From a bacterium BMS3Bbin14 (GTDB taxonomy: Bacteria; Desulfobacterota; Desulfobulbia; Desulfobulbales; Desulfobulbaceae): a stretch of DNA of 64,000 nt. The position numbers and the translations under genes are program-made. Numbering within the stretch: position 1 is the stretch's first letter; the number at the start of each line of letters is the position of its first letter. The DNA is taken from assembly GCA_002897615.1 (NCBI GenBank), contig BDTX01000003.1, positions 62,001-126,000 of the forward strand. The letters are read 5' to 3'. Below, piece after piece: positions 9,701-18,069 of this stretch. A model generated the notes under the pieces. The model did not search any database. It worked only from the letters and a program-made list of their open reading frames with translations, and had not been told where the DNA came from.

Positions 9701-10511
9701 GAGCCTGGAACTGCGCTACATTGACGATAAAGCCCGGAGTTTCGCCCTGAACCGTGACGGTCTGCGATTTCTGTATTCCCTGCGGTTCGGCCAGGAAATC
9801 AAGGCCCTGCGGCGGCAATGCAAGGCGGCCGTGGCCAGCCACTCGGCCTCGTGGCTGTCGCTCGGTCCGGCCGCCGGCGGCACGGAGATCCAGGTGATGC
9901 TGCTACACTTTATCCTGGACGATATCTTCGGGATCAGGGACGGAGAGCTGCCGACGGAGCGGGAGTTTGAAGCTATTGCCACCACGGCCAAAGAGAAAGG
10001 GATCGTCCGCGAAGGCGTGAAAAGACTCGACCGGCTGCTCCGTCTCCTTGGCCGCAGACGTCTTGTCTCCTCCCGGATCGCCGCGGCCATGGACCGGGCA
10101 AAAGCAAGCAGAAACTTCTCGGAAAACCGGTTTCAGGAATACCGGCAACACCTGCAGGAAATCATGCCCTCTTCCTTCCTGACAACAAAAAAATACCCGG
10201 ACCTGCAACACACGGAGCGCTACCTCAAGGCCCTGGCGATCCGGATGGAACGGGCGGAACAGGCACCGGCCAAAGATGCCGCCAAGTCCGCGCGGCTTGA
10301 AGCCGCCGTCAACCGTTTGCAGCATCTCCCGGATACTGACGGCAGGTCCGCTCCCTGTATTCGTCTGCTGGCGGAATACCGGCTGATGGTCGACGAATTC
10401 CGGGTCTCCATTTTCGCCCCGGAACTGGGCGTCGCCATCCCGGTCTCGGAGAAACGACTACAGAAAAAATGGCAGGAGCTTGAAAATCAGTGCCACGCCG
10501 TTGAATCATAA
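6753..10511 (+). CDS. hrpA: ATP-dependent RNA helicase HrpA
   Basis: A 1252-residue DEAH-box helicase. Walker A GDTGSGKTT is at residues 32-40 and the DEAH box IIDEAHERSLN at about 124-134, followed by SSATIDTEKF, the NVAETSITVPGIRSVVDTG motif and the QRAGRCGRTGPG motif VI. After the core come the HA2/OB regions and the long HrpA-specific C-terminal domain (DUF3418-like), so the length fits the E. coli protein (1300). HrpA works in ribosome and mRNA quality control. The Shine-Dalgarno sequence before 6753 is weak. The gene is monocistronic, transcribed away from galU. Confidence 0.93.
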   Translation: MLLSYPPELPISGLKNDIVQAVRDHQVLVIAGDTGSGKTTQIPKMCLEAGRGTTGIIGCTQPRRIAAVAVADRVAAELQDNRRVGYKIRFRDRTCADTLIKFMTDGVLLAETRQDRELRRYDTLIIDEAHERSLNIDFLLGYLKTLLRRRPELKLIISSATIDTEKFSSHFDHAPVIQVSGRTFPITMEYCPPEDADQGEGESYVEPAVRETVRLATETTAGDILVFMPTERDIRDSVEMLRKRLAGRALVLPLFGRLQAADQRKIFRPARLRKIIVATNVAETSITVPGIRSVVDTGLARLARYNVRAGTTSLQVTRISQASCEQRAGRCGRTGPGLCVRLYSREDYLARPPFTQPEIQRSNLAEVILQMISLRLGDPREFPFIDPPAPRSIRDGYGSLHELGAITPANRLTPRGRIMARLPLDPGISRIIIEGAELGALREVKVIAAGLSIQDPRIRPADKEDQADEMHRRFRVKNSDFLSLLMIWDTFHSTMNQVGSQAKLRKFCQSHFLSWQRMREWLDIHDQISRLLRHEKGFSENEQPASFAAVHQALLCGFLRHIGQKKEKNIYRISGGREAMIFPGSALYNQGGQWVVAASFMETSRLFALNAAVIDVRWLERLGGDLCRRSWSEPHWEKKTGRVTALEKTTLFGLIIVAGRKVNYGRINAATGREAREIFIRSALIQGELGGSFPFLQHNLALISRYQDMEERLRRRNIVFDEQVLYAFYDERLGPVHDRHTLKLFLRARKGDRLLMMTEDDICRARPDENELYRFPRTLRTGQGELPLSYRFEPGHEADGITVDLPLPLVPGLSPALFEWLVPGLLPEKILALLKALPKKLRRQLVPLPNAADLVMDELELYRDSLYPGLEKALRKHFQVSIRRTDWQTGTLPVHLKMRYRLVGEEGRILFAGRSFRELLNRCRDGSGSAARPAAIQHAGPPGRKGIRAWDFARAPEPVTGVNQGNGLGVLFFPALFIDEKSQSLELRYIDDKARSFALNRDGLRFLYSLRFGQEIKALRRQCKAAVASHSASWLSLGPAAGGTEIQVMLLHFILDDIFGIRDGELPTEREFEAIATTAKEKGIVREGVKRLDRLLRLLGRRRLVSSRIAAAMDRAKASRNFSENRFQEYRQHLQEIMPSSFLTTKKYPDLQHTERYLKALAIRMERAEQAPAKDAAKSARLEAAVNRLQHLPDTDGRSAPCIRLLAEYRLMVDEFRVSIFAPELGVAIPVSEKRLQKKWQELENQCHAVES

Positions 10512-10602
10512 AAGAGGCGGCAGGCACGCTTGGTCGCTATAGCACCTCTATGCGGGCAAGCGTGACCGTGCAAAGATGGGGCGCCTGTGCCGGCTTACCT
10601 TT

Positions 10603-11688
10603 TTACCGCGGCTTCTCATACCATGAATAGACCGCGCTTAATCCTTGTTCGAGGGAAATTGTCGGCCGCCAGCCCAGGCTGTTGAGTCGTGACACGTCGA
10701 GCAGTTTCTGCGGCGTACCGTCGGGCTGGCTGGAATTATACACGGTTTCACCGGTAAAACCGACGATCCCGCGGACAAGTTCCGCCACCTCGCCGATGGT
10801 CGAGTCCTCGCCCGTGCCGATGTTGAGGAAACCGGCCCGGGCGAGGCCGGCTGCTTCCGTATAGACCGGCGGCTCAAGCCCCATGACGAAAACGCAGGCG
10901 GCAGCCATGTCATCCACATGCAGGAATTCACGGCGGGCCTGCCCCGTACCCCAGATGATGACTTTCGGGTCATGGTGGATCAGGCAGGAGGAGTCGGGGG
11001 CAAGGCCGATAGCCTCCTTGATATCCGCCGGGATAAAACCAAAAACCTGTTCATCCCGCCGCAGGCCCTCCAGGTCGTTATCCATAGCCAGCCGGGCCAG
11101 GTGAAACTTGCGGATCAGGGCCGGAATAACGTGGCTGTTCTGCAGGTGAAAATTATCTTCCGGGCCGTACAGGTTGGTCGGCATGACCGAGCGATAATCG
11201 GTACCATACTGCCGATTATAGGCATTGCACATCTTAATGCCCGCAATCTTGGCAACGGCATATGGCTCATTGGTCGGTTCCAGAGGCCCGGTGAGCAGGT
11301 ATTCCTCCTTCATGGGCTGGGGGGCGAACTTCGGGTAAATACAGGAACTACCCAGGAAAAGCAGGTTTTTCACGCCGGCCCGGTAGGCCTCGTGAATGAC
11401 ATTGGCCTCGATCATCAGGTTCAGGTAGATAAACTCGGCCGGATAGGTGTTGTTGGCATGGATTCCTCCGACCCGGGCGGCGGCCAGGACCACATAATCA
11501 ATTTTGCGGCGGGCAAAAAAATCCCTGACCGCCTGCTGGTCGGTCAGGTCGAGTTCGGAGTGGCTGCGGGTGATGATGTCGGCGCAGCCCATGGCCTTGA
11601 GACGGCGGATGAGAGCGGAACCTACCATGCCCCGGTGACCGGCGACATAGATGGCGGAATCGGCCAGGGGCCGGACGCTGGAATTCAT
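10603..11688 (-). CDS. fcl: GDP-L-fucose synthase
   Basis: A 361-residue SDR-family epimerase/reductase converting GDP-4-keto-6-deoxymannose to GDP-L-fucose. It has the NAD(P)-binding [10 protein letters not shown] motif (residues 18-27), a Ser-Tyr-Lys catalytic set in [18 protein letters not shown] and [12 protein letters not shown], and the C-terminal [13 protein letters not shown] segment. It is directly downstream of gmd (13 bp gap), so the two consecutive enzymes of the pathway form one operon that supplies fucose for surface glycans. Slightly longer than typical Fcl (about 320) because of an insertion around residues 205-240. Confidence 0.92.
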   Translation of the reverse strand: MNSSVRPLADSAIYVAGHRGMVGSALIRRLKAMGCADIITRSHSELDLTDQQAVRDFFARRKIDYVVLAAARVGGIHANNTYPAEFIYLNLMIEANVIHEAYRAGVKNLLFLGSSCIYPKFAPQPMKEEYLLTGPLEPTNEPYAVAKIAGIKMCNAYNRQYGTDYRSVMPTNLYGPEDNFHLQNSHVIPALIRKFHLARLAMDNDLEGLRRDEQVFGFIPADIKEAIGLAPDSSCLIHHDPKVIIWGTGQARREFLHVDDMAAACVFVMGLEPPVYTEAAGLARAGFLNIGTGEDSTIGEVAELVRGIVGFTGETVYNSSQPDGTPQKLLDVSRLNSLGWRPTISLEQGLSAVYSWYEKPR

Positions 11689-11700
11689 TGCAGGATGGTC

Positions 11701-12834
11701 CTATTCGTAGCGATTAAACGTTTTAAAACCCCGGCGCTGACACAGTTCGTCCCGTTTAGCCTCTTCCAGGTCGCAATGCATCATCTCCGCAACCAGCTCG
11801 CTGAAGCCGATCCGGGGCCGCCAGCCGAGCTTCTCTCTTGCCTTGCTGGCATCTCCCAGCAGGGTTTCCACTTCGGTGGGCCTGAAATAACGCGGATCGA
11901 TCCGCACAATCACCTTGCCGGGAACAACCCCGGCCGCCTGCAGGTCCATCCCCCCCGGCTCGCCGGTGATCTCGTCAATAATCCCTGTTTCTTCCAGCCC
12001 CTTGCCCTCCCAGCGCAAACTGATGCCCAGCTCCCCGGCCGCCGCTTCCACGAAATCACGTACCGAGTACTGCCTGCCGGTGGCTATCACGAAATCATCC
12101 GGGACGTCCTGTTGCAGCATAAGCCATTGCATTTCCACATAATCGCGGGCATGGCCCCAATCGCGCTTGGAGTTGAGATTGCCGAGATAAAAACAATCCT
12201 GCAAACCCAGAACGATACGGGCCAGGGCCCGGGTAACCTTGCGGGTGACAAAGGTCTCACCGCGAGCCGGCGACTCGTGGTTGAAAAGAATACCATTGCA
12301 GGCGTACATATTGTATGCCTCGCGGTAATTGGTGACGATCCAGTAGGAGTAGAGTTTGGCGACCGCATAGGGTGAACGGGGATAAAAAGGCGTCTTCTCC
12401 GTCTGCGGGGTTTCCCGCACCTTGCCGAACAGCTCGGAAGTCGAGGCCTGGTAGAACCTGGTCTTGTCGGTCAGGCCGAGGATCCGGATGGCCTCGAGCA
12501 GCCTGAGCGTGCCCAGGGCATCGGAGTTCGCGGTATACTCCGGCTCTTCAAAGGAAACGGCCACATGGGACTGGGCCGCCAGGTTATAGAGTTCATCCGG
12601 CTGGACCTGCTCGATGATGTGGACCAGACTGGAAGAGTCAGTGAGATCCCCATGATGGAGGATCAGTTTCCGGTCGGTGACATGGGGGTCCTGATACAGG
12701 TGATCGATCCGGTCGGTGTTGAACAACGATGTCCGGCGTTTAATACCATGAACAACATACCCTTTGTTGATAAGAAATTCGGCAAGGTATGCGCCGTCCT
12801 GACCGGTAATCCCGGTAATCAATGCTTTTTTCAT
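11701..12834 (-). CDS. gmd: GDP-mannose 4,6-dehydratase
   Basis: A 377-residue SDR dehydratase, the first committed step from GDP-mannose to GDP-fucose or rhamnose. It shows [15 protein letters not shown] (cofactor glycine motif, residues 7-21), the substrate segment [17 protein letters not shown], catalytic [15 protein letters not shown], the N-terminal region of the [19 protein letters not shown] motif, and [19 protein letters not shown]. Normal family length. First gene of the gmd-fcl operon; its upstream region carries a family B element. Confidence 0.95.
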   Translation of the reverse strand: MKKALITGITGQDGAYLAEFLINKGYVVHGIKRRTSLFNTDRIDHLYQDPHVTDRKLILHHGDLTDSSSLVHIIEQVQPDELYNLAAQSHVAVSFEEPEYTANSDALGTLRLLEAIRILGLTDKTRFYQASTSELFGKVRETPQTEKTPFYPRSPYAVAKLYSYWIVTNYREAYNMYACNGILFNHESPARGETFVTRKVTRALARIVLGLQDCFYLGNLNSKRDWGHARDYVEMQWLMLQQDVPDDFVIATGRQYSVRDFVEAAAGELGISLRWEGKGLEETGIIDEITGEPGGMDLQAAGVVPGKVIVRIDPRYFRPTEVETLLGDASKAREKLGWRPRIGFSELVAEMMHCDLEEAKRDELCQRRGFKTFNRYE

Positions 12835-12886
12835 GAATCAATGTCCAGGTTTCAAGTTAACAGCGGAAAATTTCGGTAGATAATAA

Positions 12887-12994
12887 GTAACCGTTCACCT
12901 GCACCCCATCTTTGTCCGTTTCGCCCTCCTCAGGTACAGGGAGTACACCTCGGAGGGCGAAACGAACGAATCTGAGGCACATCTGAACGGTTAC
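12887..12994 (+). repeat. Family B element, 108 bp
   Basis: Bounded by GTAACCGTTCA on the left and its inverse TGAACGGTTAC on the right, with the outer 26 bases similar to the other B copies. It contains an inner hairpin with 11-bp arms (TTTCGCCCTCC and GGAGGGCGAAA). An isolated B end (GGTGAACGGTTAC) lies at 13026-13038. Apart from these and the terminator at 13240, the gmd upstream gap (12835-13315) holds nothing recognisable. Confidence 0.78.
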
Positions 12995-13239
12995 AGTTAC
13001 GAGTTGAGGGTAGTTTATTGCCTCTGGTGAACGGTTACTATAATAACACAGGAGCAGGCGAGTTGACAGGTTTTCCCCTCAACTGCAGGAAACGGATTCC
13101 GATAAGAATAAACCACCCGTGGCGTTTATTTGCAAGGCCGATACCCGAAAAGAGTGTACCGGCGGCGATAACCCCGGAGCAAGTCCAGAGTTGTAAAAAA
13201 TTACCCCGATTGCTCCCGTCTTGACAGGGCGCAAAAAAA

Positions 13240-13273
13240 GGCCGCGGCAGACATTATCCTGTCTGCCGCGGCC
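13240..13273 (-). terminator. Rho-independent terminator after merR1
   Basis: A perfect 14-bp GC-rich stem (GGCCGCGGCAGACA) with a 6-base loop, followed on the minus strand by seven T residues (13233-13239). It lies 43 bp beyond the stop codon of the cassette 1 MerR-type regulator and closes that operon. Confidence 0.92.
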
Positions 13274-13315
13274 CGATTATTCAACTCACGGCGAGGGCTT
13301 GGAAAGGGTCGTTTA

Positions 13316-13684
13316 TCAGGCCACGTTCCAGTCAACCCTGGCGATGCGTTGCGGCTTGACCTCATCAATCTTACGGGGCACCAAACCGTTGGACATAAAG
13401 GCCGTGCACTGTTTACGCTTCTCAAAGGGACAGTCGGCTATATTCCAGCAAGGAGTGTACTGGAGTAACTTCTTGATCGCCGCGATTGAAATGCCATGCT
13501 CATGAATCATGCTCCGCAGACACTCGATCCATTGTACATCATTCATGTTATAATAACGCCACTTCCCCTTGCGCATCGGCCGAATCAATCCTTCCTGCTC
13601 ATAAATGCGGAGGGTCCTCGGGTGCACATCGAGCATCTGGGCAGCTACGCCAATGGTGAAGATAGCTTTTTTTTCGTTGACCAT
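13316..13684 (-). CDS. Four-cysteine MerR/HspR-like regulator, cassette 1
   Basis: A 122-residue MerR-family protein. The winged helix-turn-helix occupies residues 8-75 (IGVAAQMLDVHPRTLRIYEQEGLI, close to HspR). The effector region is short and carries Cys79, Cys85 and Cys93 in PCWNIADCPFEKRKQC, with a further Cys55. The paralogue at 19738 conserves all four cysteines with identical spacing (x23, x5, x7), suggesting a metal or Fe-S ligand set, or a thiol switch (inference). It is the last gene of a small-protein/NrfD/regulator cassette, 42 bp downstream of nrfD1, and is closed by a strong terminator. It probably regulates its own cassette or the linked respiratory genes. Confidence 0.85.
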   Translation of the reverse strand: MVNEKKAIFTIGVAAQMLDVHPRTLRIYEQEGLIRPMRKGKWRYYNMNDVQWIECLRSMIHEHGISIAAIKKLLQYTPCWNIADCPFEKRKQCTAFMSNGLVPRKIDEVKPQRIARVDWNVA

Positions 13685-13726
13685 CTGGAAACCTCTTCTA
13701 TCAGAGTTTGCCGGATACCCCGTCGA

Positions 13727-14917
13727 TCAGTGCTCACTATGACCGGTGAAAACCCGGCCGAAGAAGCGCTCTCCCATCAGGAAGGCAAGGCCGCACAAAC
13801 CGAGGCCGCCAAGGACCACCAACATTTCGGCAGAAGACGGAACGTAGTGAAAGTAGGTGGGAAGACCGTTGACTCCGGAGAAGCGAGGGACAATCTGTCC
13901 GGCCACAACCATGTCGTAACGGGCGAAGAACATACCGACCAGGGTCATAAGCGCGGCGCTGGACATCGCGGTGATACTCCTGACGCGGGTCAGGGCCAGC
14001 AACAGGATCGGGGCAACCAGGCCGATGGCAACTTCAAAGACCCAGAAGTTCGTGGCCAGAGGGCCGCGGATCAAGGCCTCTGCGGCCGTACGACCGACAT
14101 CGCTGCCGCCGACGAAGTAAGAAACTATGTTCCAGAAGGTGGCGACACCGACCAGGATCAGCATCAGCAGCATGACCTTGCCGGCGGACTGAATACCGTC
14201 ATGAATTGAAGAATCCATGCATTTCCGCCGGATAATGCATGAGTAGTGGGTGAAGATGACGGCAGCGGCGGCACCGGACAGGAAGGCGCAGGCCAGGAAA
14301 GAGACGGGCAACTGGGCACCGTACCAGTAGGGCCGGCTGGGCAGGGTAGCAAAGACGCCGCCCAGGCAGGTGTTTGCTCCGACTTCGGTCAACGCGCCAA
14401 GAACGCCGAGGGCAAGGGCAGCTTTATATTTTTTGGTCAGGATCAGCCAGAACTCAACGATCATGAAGCCGACGGCCAGACCGTACAGGGTTCCCATCCA
14501 CCAGATATTGGAGGTTAAATTAGGGGAAATAACGTTATAGATTGCCATCCGCCAGGGATTTTCAATCTCCATGCCGATGACAAAAAAAGCACTGATGATG
14601 CAGACCACTGATAGCCACACCATCCGATTGGCCAGCGGTGCCAGCCTGTTGCCGCCGAAGATATGACTGATAGTAGCAAGAAGACAGAGACCGGTTGAGG
14701 TAATTGCCAGGAATGCGTAGGTTGAAATCAAAAGCCCCCACGGCATCTCACGGATGTTGTTGTAAGCTACGTCATGACCGACAAAGAACGCATATGCCCC
14801 GGCGGCAATCCCGGCAATCACCAGTAGACCGAAAATCGCGGCCAATACGTTAGTACCGGAAGTTGCAGCTTCCGGCTCAGCAGTTGCGGTAATGAAAAAT
14901 TCTTTTGCTTTTGCCAT
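13727..14917 (-). CDS. NrfD-family quinone oxidoreductase subunit, cassette 1
   Basis: A 396-residue polytopic membrane protein with about ten predicted transmembrane helices. It belongs to the NrfD/PsrC/DsrP family, which carries the quinol site of modular respiratory complexes. Family features include the conserved ENPWRMAIYNVISPN and NIWWMGTLYG segments (about 119-150) and the late RYDMVVAGQIVP stretch. The closely similar paralogue at 20247 shares these segments nearly exactly. The cassette has no ferredoxin or cytochrome of its own. The ferredoxin and hexaheme operon at 16169-17634, on the same strand but behind its own terminator, is the obvious partner. A sigma-54 promoter match lies upstream of the cassette at 15260. 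Confidence 0.88.
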   Translation of the reverse strand: MAKAKEFFITATAEPEAATSGTNVLAAIFGLLVIAGIAAGAYAFFVGHDVAYNNIREMPWGLLISTYAFLAITSTGLCLLATISHIFGGNRLAPLANRMVWLSVVCIISAFFVIGMEIENPWRMAIYNVISPNLTSNIWWMGTLYGLAVGFMIVEFWLILTKKYKAALALGVLGALTEVGANTCLGGVFATLPSRPYWYGAQLPVSFLACAFLSGAAAAVIFTHYSCIIRRKCMDSSIHDGIQSAGKVMLLMLILVGVATFWNIVSYFVGGSDVGRTAAEALIRGPLATNFWVFEVAIGLVAPILLLALTRVRSITAMSSAALMTLVGMFFARYDMVVAGQIVPRFSGVNGLPTYFHYVPSSAEMLVVLGGLGLCGLAFLMGERFFGRVFTGHSEH

Positions 14918-14966
14918 TTTGTGCCTCCTTGATTTTTTTTTAATATTTCAAATTCGTTGCGAAAAA

Positions 14967-15200
14967 TTAGCAATGTGCGGGTTCCTCCATATGCTCCCGG
15001 CCTGCACGGGAAGCCAGGGAATACAGTCCGAAGATGACGGCAAAAACCGAAAAGGGTCCGGTGGCGAGAAACAGCAGAAATGTCAGGCAGAGCCACAATG
15101 CCTCGCTCAGCCTGGAGGCTACCGCGCCAATCCGTTTCACAGTTGACAAGCAGGCCCCGTATCCTCGATGATCTGTCAGCAAGTGATTAAACGTAGTCAT
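14967..15200 (-). CDS. Small single-span membrane protein, cassette 1
   Basis: A 77-residue protein with one hydrophobic helix (about residues 34-62, ALWLCLTFLLFLATGPFSVF) and a short charged tail. It starts at an ATG preceded by AAAGGAG at ideal spacing, 49 bp upstream of nrfD1, in the position taken by a 38-residue membrane protein in cassette 2. No family recognised. It may be an assembly or accessory subunit of the NrfD complex (inference from position). Confidence 0.7.
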   Translation of the reverse strand: MTTFNHLLTDHRGYGACLSTVKRIGAVASRLSEALWLCLTFLLFLATGPFSVFAVIFGLYSLASRAGREHMEEPAHC

Positions 15201-15259
15201 GATCTTCTCCTTTATCGTCAGTTGCCCCGGGCTTGTAGTTCTTATTTGCCTCTATCTTC

Positions 15260-15275
15260 GCAAGGGCCGTGCCAG
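15260..15275 (-). promoter_or_regulatory. Sigma-54 promoter of cassette 1
   Basis: On the minus strand the sequence reads CTGGCACGGCCCTTGC, an exact match to the -24/-12 consensus TGGCACG-N4-TTGC. It lies 60 bp upstream of the first cassette gene. A PAS-type sigma-54 activator is encoded 2.8 kb away at 18070. Confidence 0.85.
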
Positions 15276-15407
15276 AAGCGGAGACCGCAACGGGAAACAA
15301 TGCCGACGACCAAACAACTTCTCAATATTACAATATAAATTTGCCACTAAAGAAATCAGCTATAAGGTTTCACGGCATCATTTCTGTACAAATAACTTAT
15401 GCAACAT

Positions 15408-15424
15408 GCGCAAAATGCGTCCTC
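15408..15424. promoter_or_regulatory. Candidate activator (enhancer) site, cassette 1
   Basis: GCGCAAAATGCGTCCTC, about 133 bp upstream of the -24 element. A near-identical sequence (GCGCAAGTTGCGTCCTC) lies about 122 bp upstream of the sigma-54 element before ftsH. The core is an imperfect CGCA/TGCG palindrome, as expected for an NtrC-type activator site. Confidence 0.55.
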
Positions 15425-15447
15425 ATTCCCTTGACGAATGAATCATT

Positions 15448-15464
15448 TTGCGCCCTTGGTGCAA
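15448..15464. promoter_or_regulatory. Second palindromic CGCA-type site, cassette 1
   Basis: TTGCGCCCTTGGTGCAA: seven-base arms with one mismatch around a 3-base centre, 24 bp from the site at 15408. A third palindrome, GGCGCAATATGCGCC, lies at 15673-15687. Repeated related palindromes upstream of a sigma-54 promoter suggest cooperative activator binding. The rest of the 15201-16168 gap shows no gene. Confidence 0.45.
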
Positions 15465-15966
15465 TTTGCTTCATGTTTATTGCGGCGACTAAAGAACCAG
15501 GCGAAATAAATAACAATTCCGGATATTCAGCTTCCGGCCCCCGGCCCTCATCTGCCGCCACTCCCCCTTGTACCACTGACACTCCAAGGCACATTGCCGG
15601 GAAAAGCCGAACCGCCCACAACAGATAAATGCCTACAAAATCAAATAATTACATTGCGAGGACCAGAGAGATGGCGCAATATGCGCCCTTGTGGTGAACA
15701 GAATCGGAAGGATAGCCGCCGGCCGAAACCAGGGCGAAACCTCCGGAGGTTGAGATATGTAACGACATAAGAGAAAAAAATGAGGGATTCAAGCCGCAAG
15801 ACGGGACTGAAAACGTAAATCAGAGACAAAAAAACAAGGACATGCAAAACCAGTCAGCCGGAGAGCATACTTGACAATTGAAATATTAATTTAAGGTGAA
15901 CGGTGAGGCGGGGAGGACTATGCCGGTCTGCCTGAATCGACAGAAACTGCCGGGGGAAGAAGTAAA

Positions 15967-16000
15967 CCTGAATCCGTTATCGAATGCTCACGGATTCAGG
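15967..16000. repeat. Minimal family A palindrome
   Basis: CCTGAATCCG and CGGATTCAGG separated by 14 bases, the smallest remnant of a family A element. It lies directly beyond the terminator of the ferredoxin/cytochrome operon. Confidence 0.7.
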
Positions 16001-16010
16001 GTAAAAAAAA

Positions 16011-16049
16011 CCGGGCGGACCTGGAGAAGACCTCTCCAGGTCCGCCCGG
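16011..16049 (-). terminator. Rho-independent terminator of the ferredoxin/cytochrome operon
   Basis: A perfect 17-bp stem (CCGGGCGGACCTGGAGA) with a 5-base loop, followed on the minus strand by eight T residues. It lies 119 bp downstream of the cytochrome stop codon and separates this operon from cassette 1. Confidence 0.93.
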
Positions 16050-16168
16050 ATCATGATCCTGGCGAATTGAGTAACTCAGGGTCTAGCCTGGCCTCTGGCC
16101 GGGTAGTCGCCGCTCTGGCATCGTTCTGCCGGTTTCAACAATGGCAACGAGACCTGGCAACCTCCCCT

Positions 16169-16855
16169 TCATCGCACAGCACTGCCTTTCTTCCTGGCAT
16201 TTGCGTTACCGACAAGACGGTCGAAACCCAACACCCCGATATGGCATGTCGTACATTTGGTATTAGAGGCAAAGGCCTCCTGGCCGTTATGGCAGGTACC
16301 GCAGTATTTACCCTTGTACAGTGCCGCCATGTTAAAGTCCTTCTGGCTTTCCGCCCAGCCGATCTTCATCTTAAAAACCTTGCTATGACAGTTTGTGCAG
16401 TCCAAACCGGTCTTGACGTGCATTTCGTGATTAAAAACCACGGCCTTGACCGGCTTGCTGAACACAATGGCCTTGGGAGGAGTGTGACATGAGACGCAGT
16501 TATCGGCACCGGTTACACTGAAAGCGGTATCACCGTCATGACAGGCGCCGCAATACTTGCCCTCGGCAAAGGATTTCATATTGAAATCGGCTTTCTGGTC
16601 CACGGTTCCCGTTTCCATGGGGAAAATACTGTCATGACAGTCATCGCATCCGAGACCGGCATCCTTGGTATGAATCTTGTGACTGAAAGTAACCTTGGGC
16701 ACCGGGGTCAGAAAGACAATCAATTTTTCCGGCCCATAGGCATCCTCATCGTATGGTTTTTTATCAGCAGCATTTGTTACCCTGACGGCTGCAAAGAGGA
16801 GGCCGACACAGGCAACCACCCCGAATGTCCAGATAATATTCTTGCTAAACTTCAT
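16169..16855 (-). CDS. Hexaheme c7-type cytochrome (two triheme repeats)
   Basis: A 228-residue exported cytochrome with a signal peptide (about residues 1-30, ending TNAA) and six CxxCH haem sites at about residues 70, 102, 120, 153, 185 and 201. The protein is an internal duplication. Each half has FxH-x3-H, GLxCxxCH, DFNM, GKYCGxCHxGxxAF and CxxCH in the same order, the pattern of triheme cytochrome c7 domains. It would accept electrons in the periplasm from the ferredoxin/NrfD module. It is encoded 20 bp downstream of the ferredoxin gene in one operon, like the cytochrome/FeS/NrfD quinone oxidoreductases of Geobacter (Cbc type) or the DsrJOP part of Dsr complexes. Confidence 0.9.
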   Translation of the reverse strand: MKFSKNIIWTFGVVACVGLLFAAVRVTNAADKKPYDEDAYGPEKLIVFLTPVPKVTFSHKIHTKDAGLGCDDCHDSIFPMETGTVDQKADFNMKSFAEGKYCGACHDGDTAFSVTGADNCVSCHTPPKAIVFSKPVKAVVFNHEMHVKTGLDCTNCHSKVFKMKIGWAESQKDFNMAALYKGKYCGTCHNGQEAFASNTKCTTCHIGVLGFDRLVGNANARKKGSAVR

Positions 16856-16875
16856 GGTTCCACCTCTCCGGGGCT

Positions 16876-17634
16876 TTAGTCATTCATATAAAATACGTTC
16901 GGCAACGTGCCTGTCTCGGGCCGCAGAACCCAGACAACCTTATCAGGGATATGGATCAGCTTGTATACCCTGCTTCCGGGATCACTGAGGTCACCGAAAA
17001 TCCTGACCTTGGCCGGGCAGATTGCCACGCAGGCCGTATCCTTCTTGCCTTTCGTGAGACGGGTGTCATAACAGAAGTTGCACTTGTCAATGGCCCGTCT
17101 TTCTTCATTGAAATAACGGGCATTATAAGGACAGGCCTCCATACAGGTCTTGCAGCCGATGCATTTTTCGTAGTGCATCATAATAATACCGGTTTTCTTG
17201 TCCTTGTAGGTTGCCTTGGTCGGGCAGACCCGCACGCAAGGCGGCCGGTTGCACTGGTTACAGAGCACGGGCATGAAAATCCGCTCGCTGTCCTTGGGAT
17301 TTATGACGCGCTTTATTTCCAGTACGGTGGTCCGGTATCCGTACGATGGAACATCGTTGGTTTTTCTGCAGGCCACTTTGCAGCGTTCACAATCTATGCA
17401 GCGATTCTGCCGGATAACCATGCTGTAGTGCGGACTGTAAGGAAATCCGACGGCCTCCGCCTGCATCCCGCCAATGGCTCCCCGGGCATTCTTTATTCCT
17501 GCCAACGATAGGACAGTCCCCCCCAGAAACAAGCCGGTAACAGCCAGGCCGGCCTTGAGGAATGTTCGCCGCTCACGGGAGGACACCTTGTCGGCGCCCT
17601 CATCCTGCAGCTTTTCCAGATCTTTGATATTCAT
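16876..17634 (-). CDS. TAT-exported four-cluster ferredoxin subunit (NrfC/DsrO/HybA-like)
   Basis: A 252-residue periplasmic Fe-S subunit. A twin-arginine signal (RERRTFLKAG, residues 20-29, then a hydrophobic stretch) precedes sixteen cysteines in four groups (CIDCERCKVAC, CNQCNRPPCVRVCP, CIGCKTCMEACP, CNFC...CVAICP), enough for four [4Fe-4S] clusters. Proteins of this family pass electrons between an NrfD membrane subunit and a catalytic subunit or cytochrome. Here the partner is the downstream hexaheme cytochrome. No molybdoenzyme is encoded nearby, so the complex probably links the quinone pool with periplasmic cytochromes directly. The ribosome-binding site is GGGAGAGG. An 18-bp palindrome 97 bp upstream is a candidate operator. 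Confidence 0.9.
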   Translation of the reverse strand: MNIKDLEKLQDEGADKVSSRERRTFLKAGLAVTGLFLGGTVLSLAGIKNARGAIGGMQAEAVGFPYSPHYSMVIRQNRCIDCERCKVACRKTNDVPSYGYRTTVLEIKRVINPKDSERIFMPVLCNQCNRPPCVRVCPTKATYKDKKTGIIMMHYEKCIGCKTCMEACPYNARYFNEERRAIDKCNFCYDTRLTKGKKDTACVAICPAKVRIFGDLSDPGSRVYKLIHIPDKVVWVLRPETGTLPNVFYMND

Positions 17635-17730
17635 CGCACCTCTCCCATAATATGAATAATAAGGTAGTTAATTCAATATCCCAGGTTCCAGGTTCCATAT
17701 TCCATGTCGTAACGTCCAGCATGGACGCGC

Positions 17731-17748
17731 AATGAATCGCCATTCATT
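17731..17748. promoter_or_regulatory. Shared 18-bp palindrome upstream of the ferredoxin operon
   Basis: AATGAATCGCCATTCATT, seven-base perfect arms around a 4-base centre. The identical sequence in inverted orientation occurs at 22099-22116, upstream of cassette 2. An operator for one of the linked MerR-type regulators is plausible. Confidence 0.6.
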
Positions 17749-17965
17749 ACCAATTGAATAATAACGTAACTTCAAAGGAAATGCAAGTTATCATCACCAC
17801 TATTACCACCTGCAAAAAAACTCATTTTTTCACTGTGATTTCATGTGGTTTTTATCATGAGCCTTGACCTTAGCCTGCCAGCCGGATAAATTTGCGGTGA
17901 CCATCTTCCGCAACATTCTTAACCATTACTATCCAGGCACCAGCGGAAAAATGCCATAACCTCGG

Positions 17966-18068
17966 CCGATAACTGTTCAGATGTGCTCCATATTCGGACC
18001 CTGCGCTTACCTGGCCTGGGTAGTAAAAGCAGACCAACGAATCTATAGTATGGCTATGCGAGGCGGGC
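17966..18068 (-). repeat. Family B element, truncated copy, leader of sigma-54 activator gene
   Basis: Matches the reverse of the B copy at 6330, from GATAACTGTTCAGATGTGCT through CCAACGAATCTATAGT to GAGGCGGGCC, with about 25 extra bases after TATTCGG. Homology stops at the ATG of the sigma-54 activator gene, whose only Shine-Dalgarno candidate (GAGGCGGG) lies inside the repeat. It also shows the empty form of the site occupied by family A at 6390. Confidence 0.72.
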
Positions 18069-18069
18069 C

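Noticed and set aside
15641-15847. 68-codon minus-strand ORF
   Set aside because: No ribosome-binding site, no recognisable motif, and it overlaps palindromic regulatory-type sequence; most likely a chance ORF.
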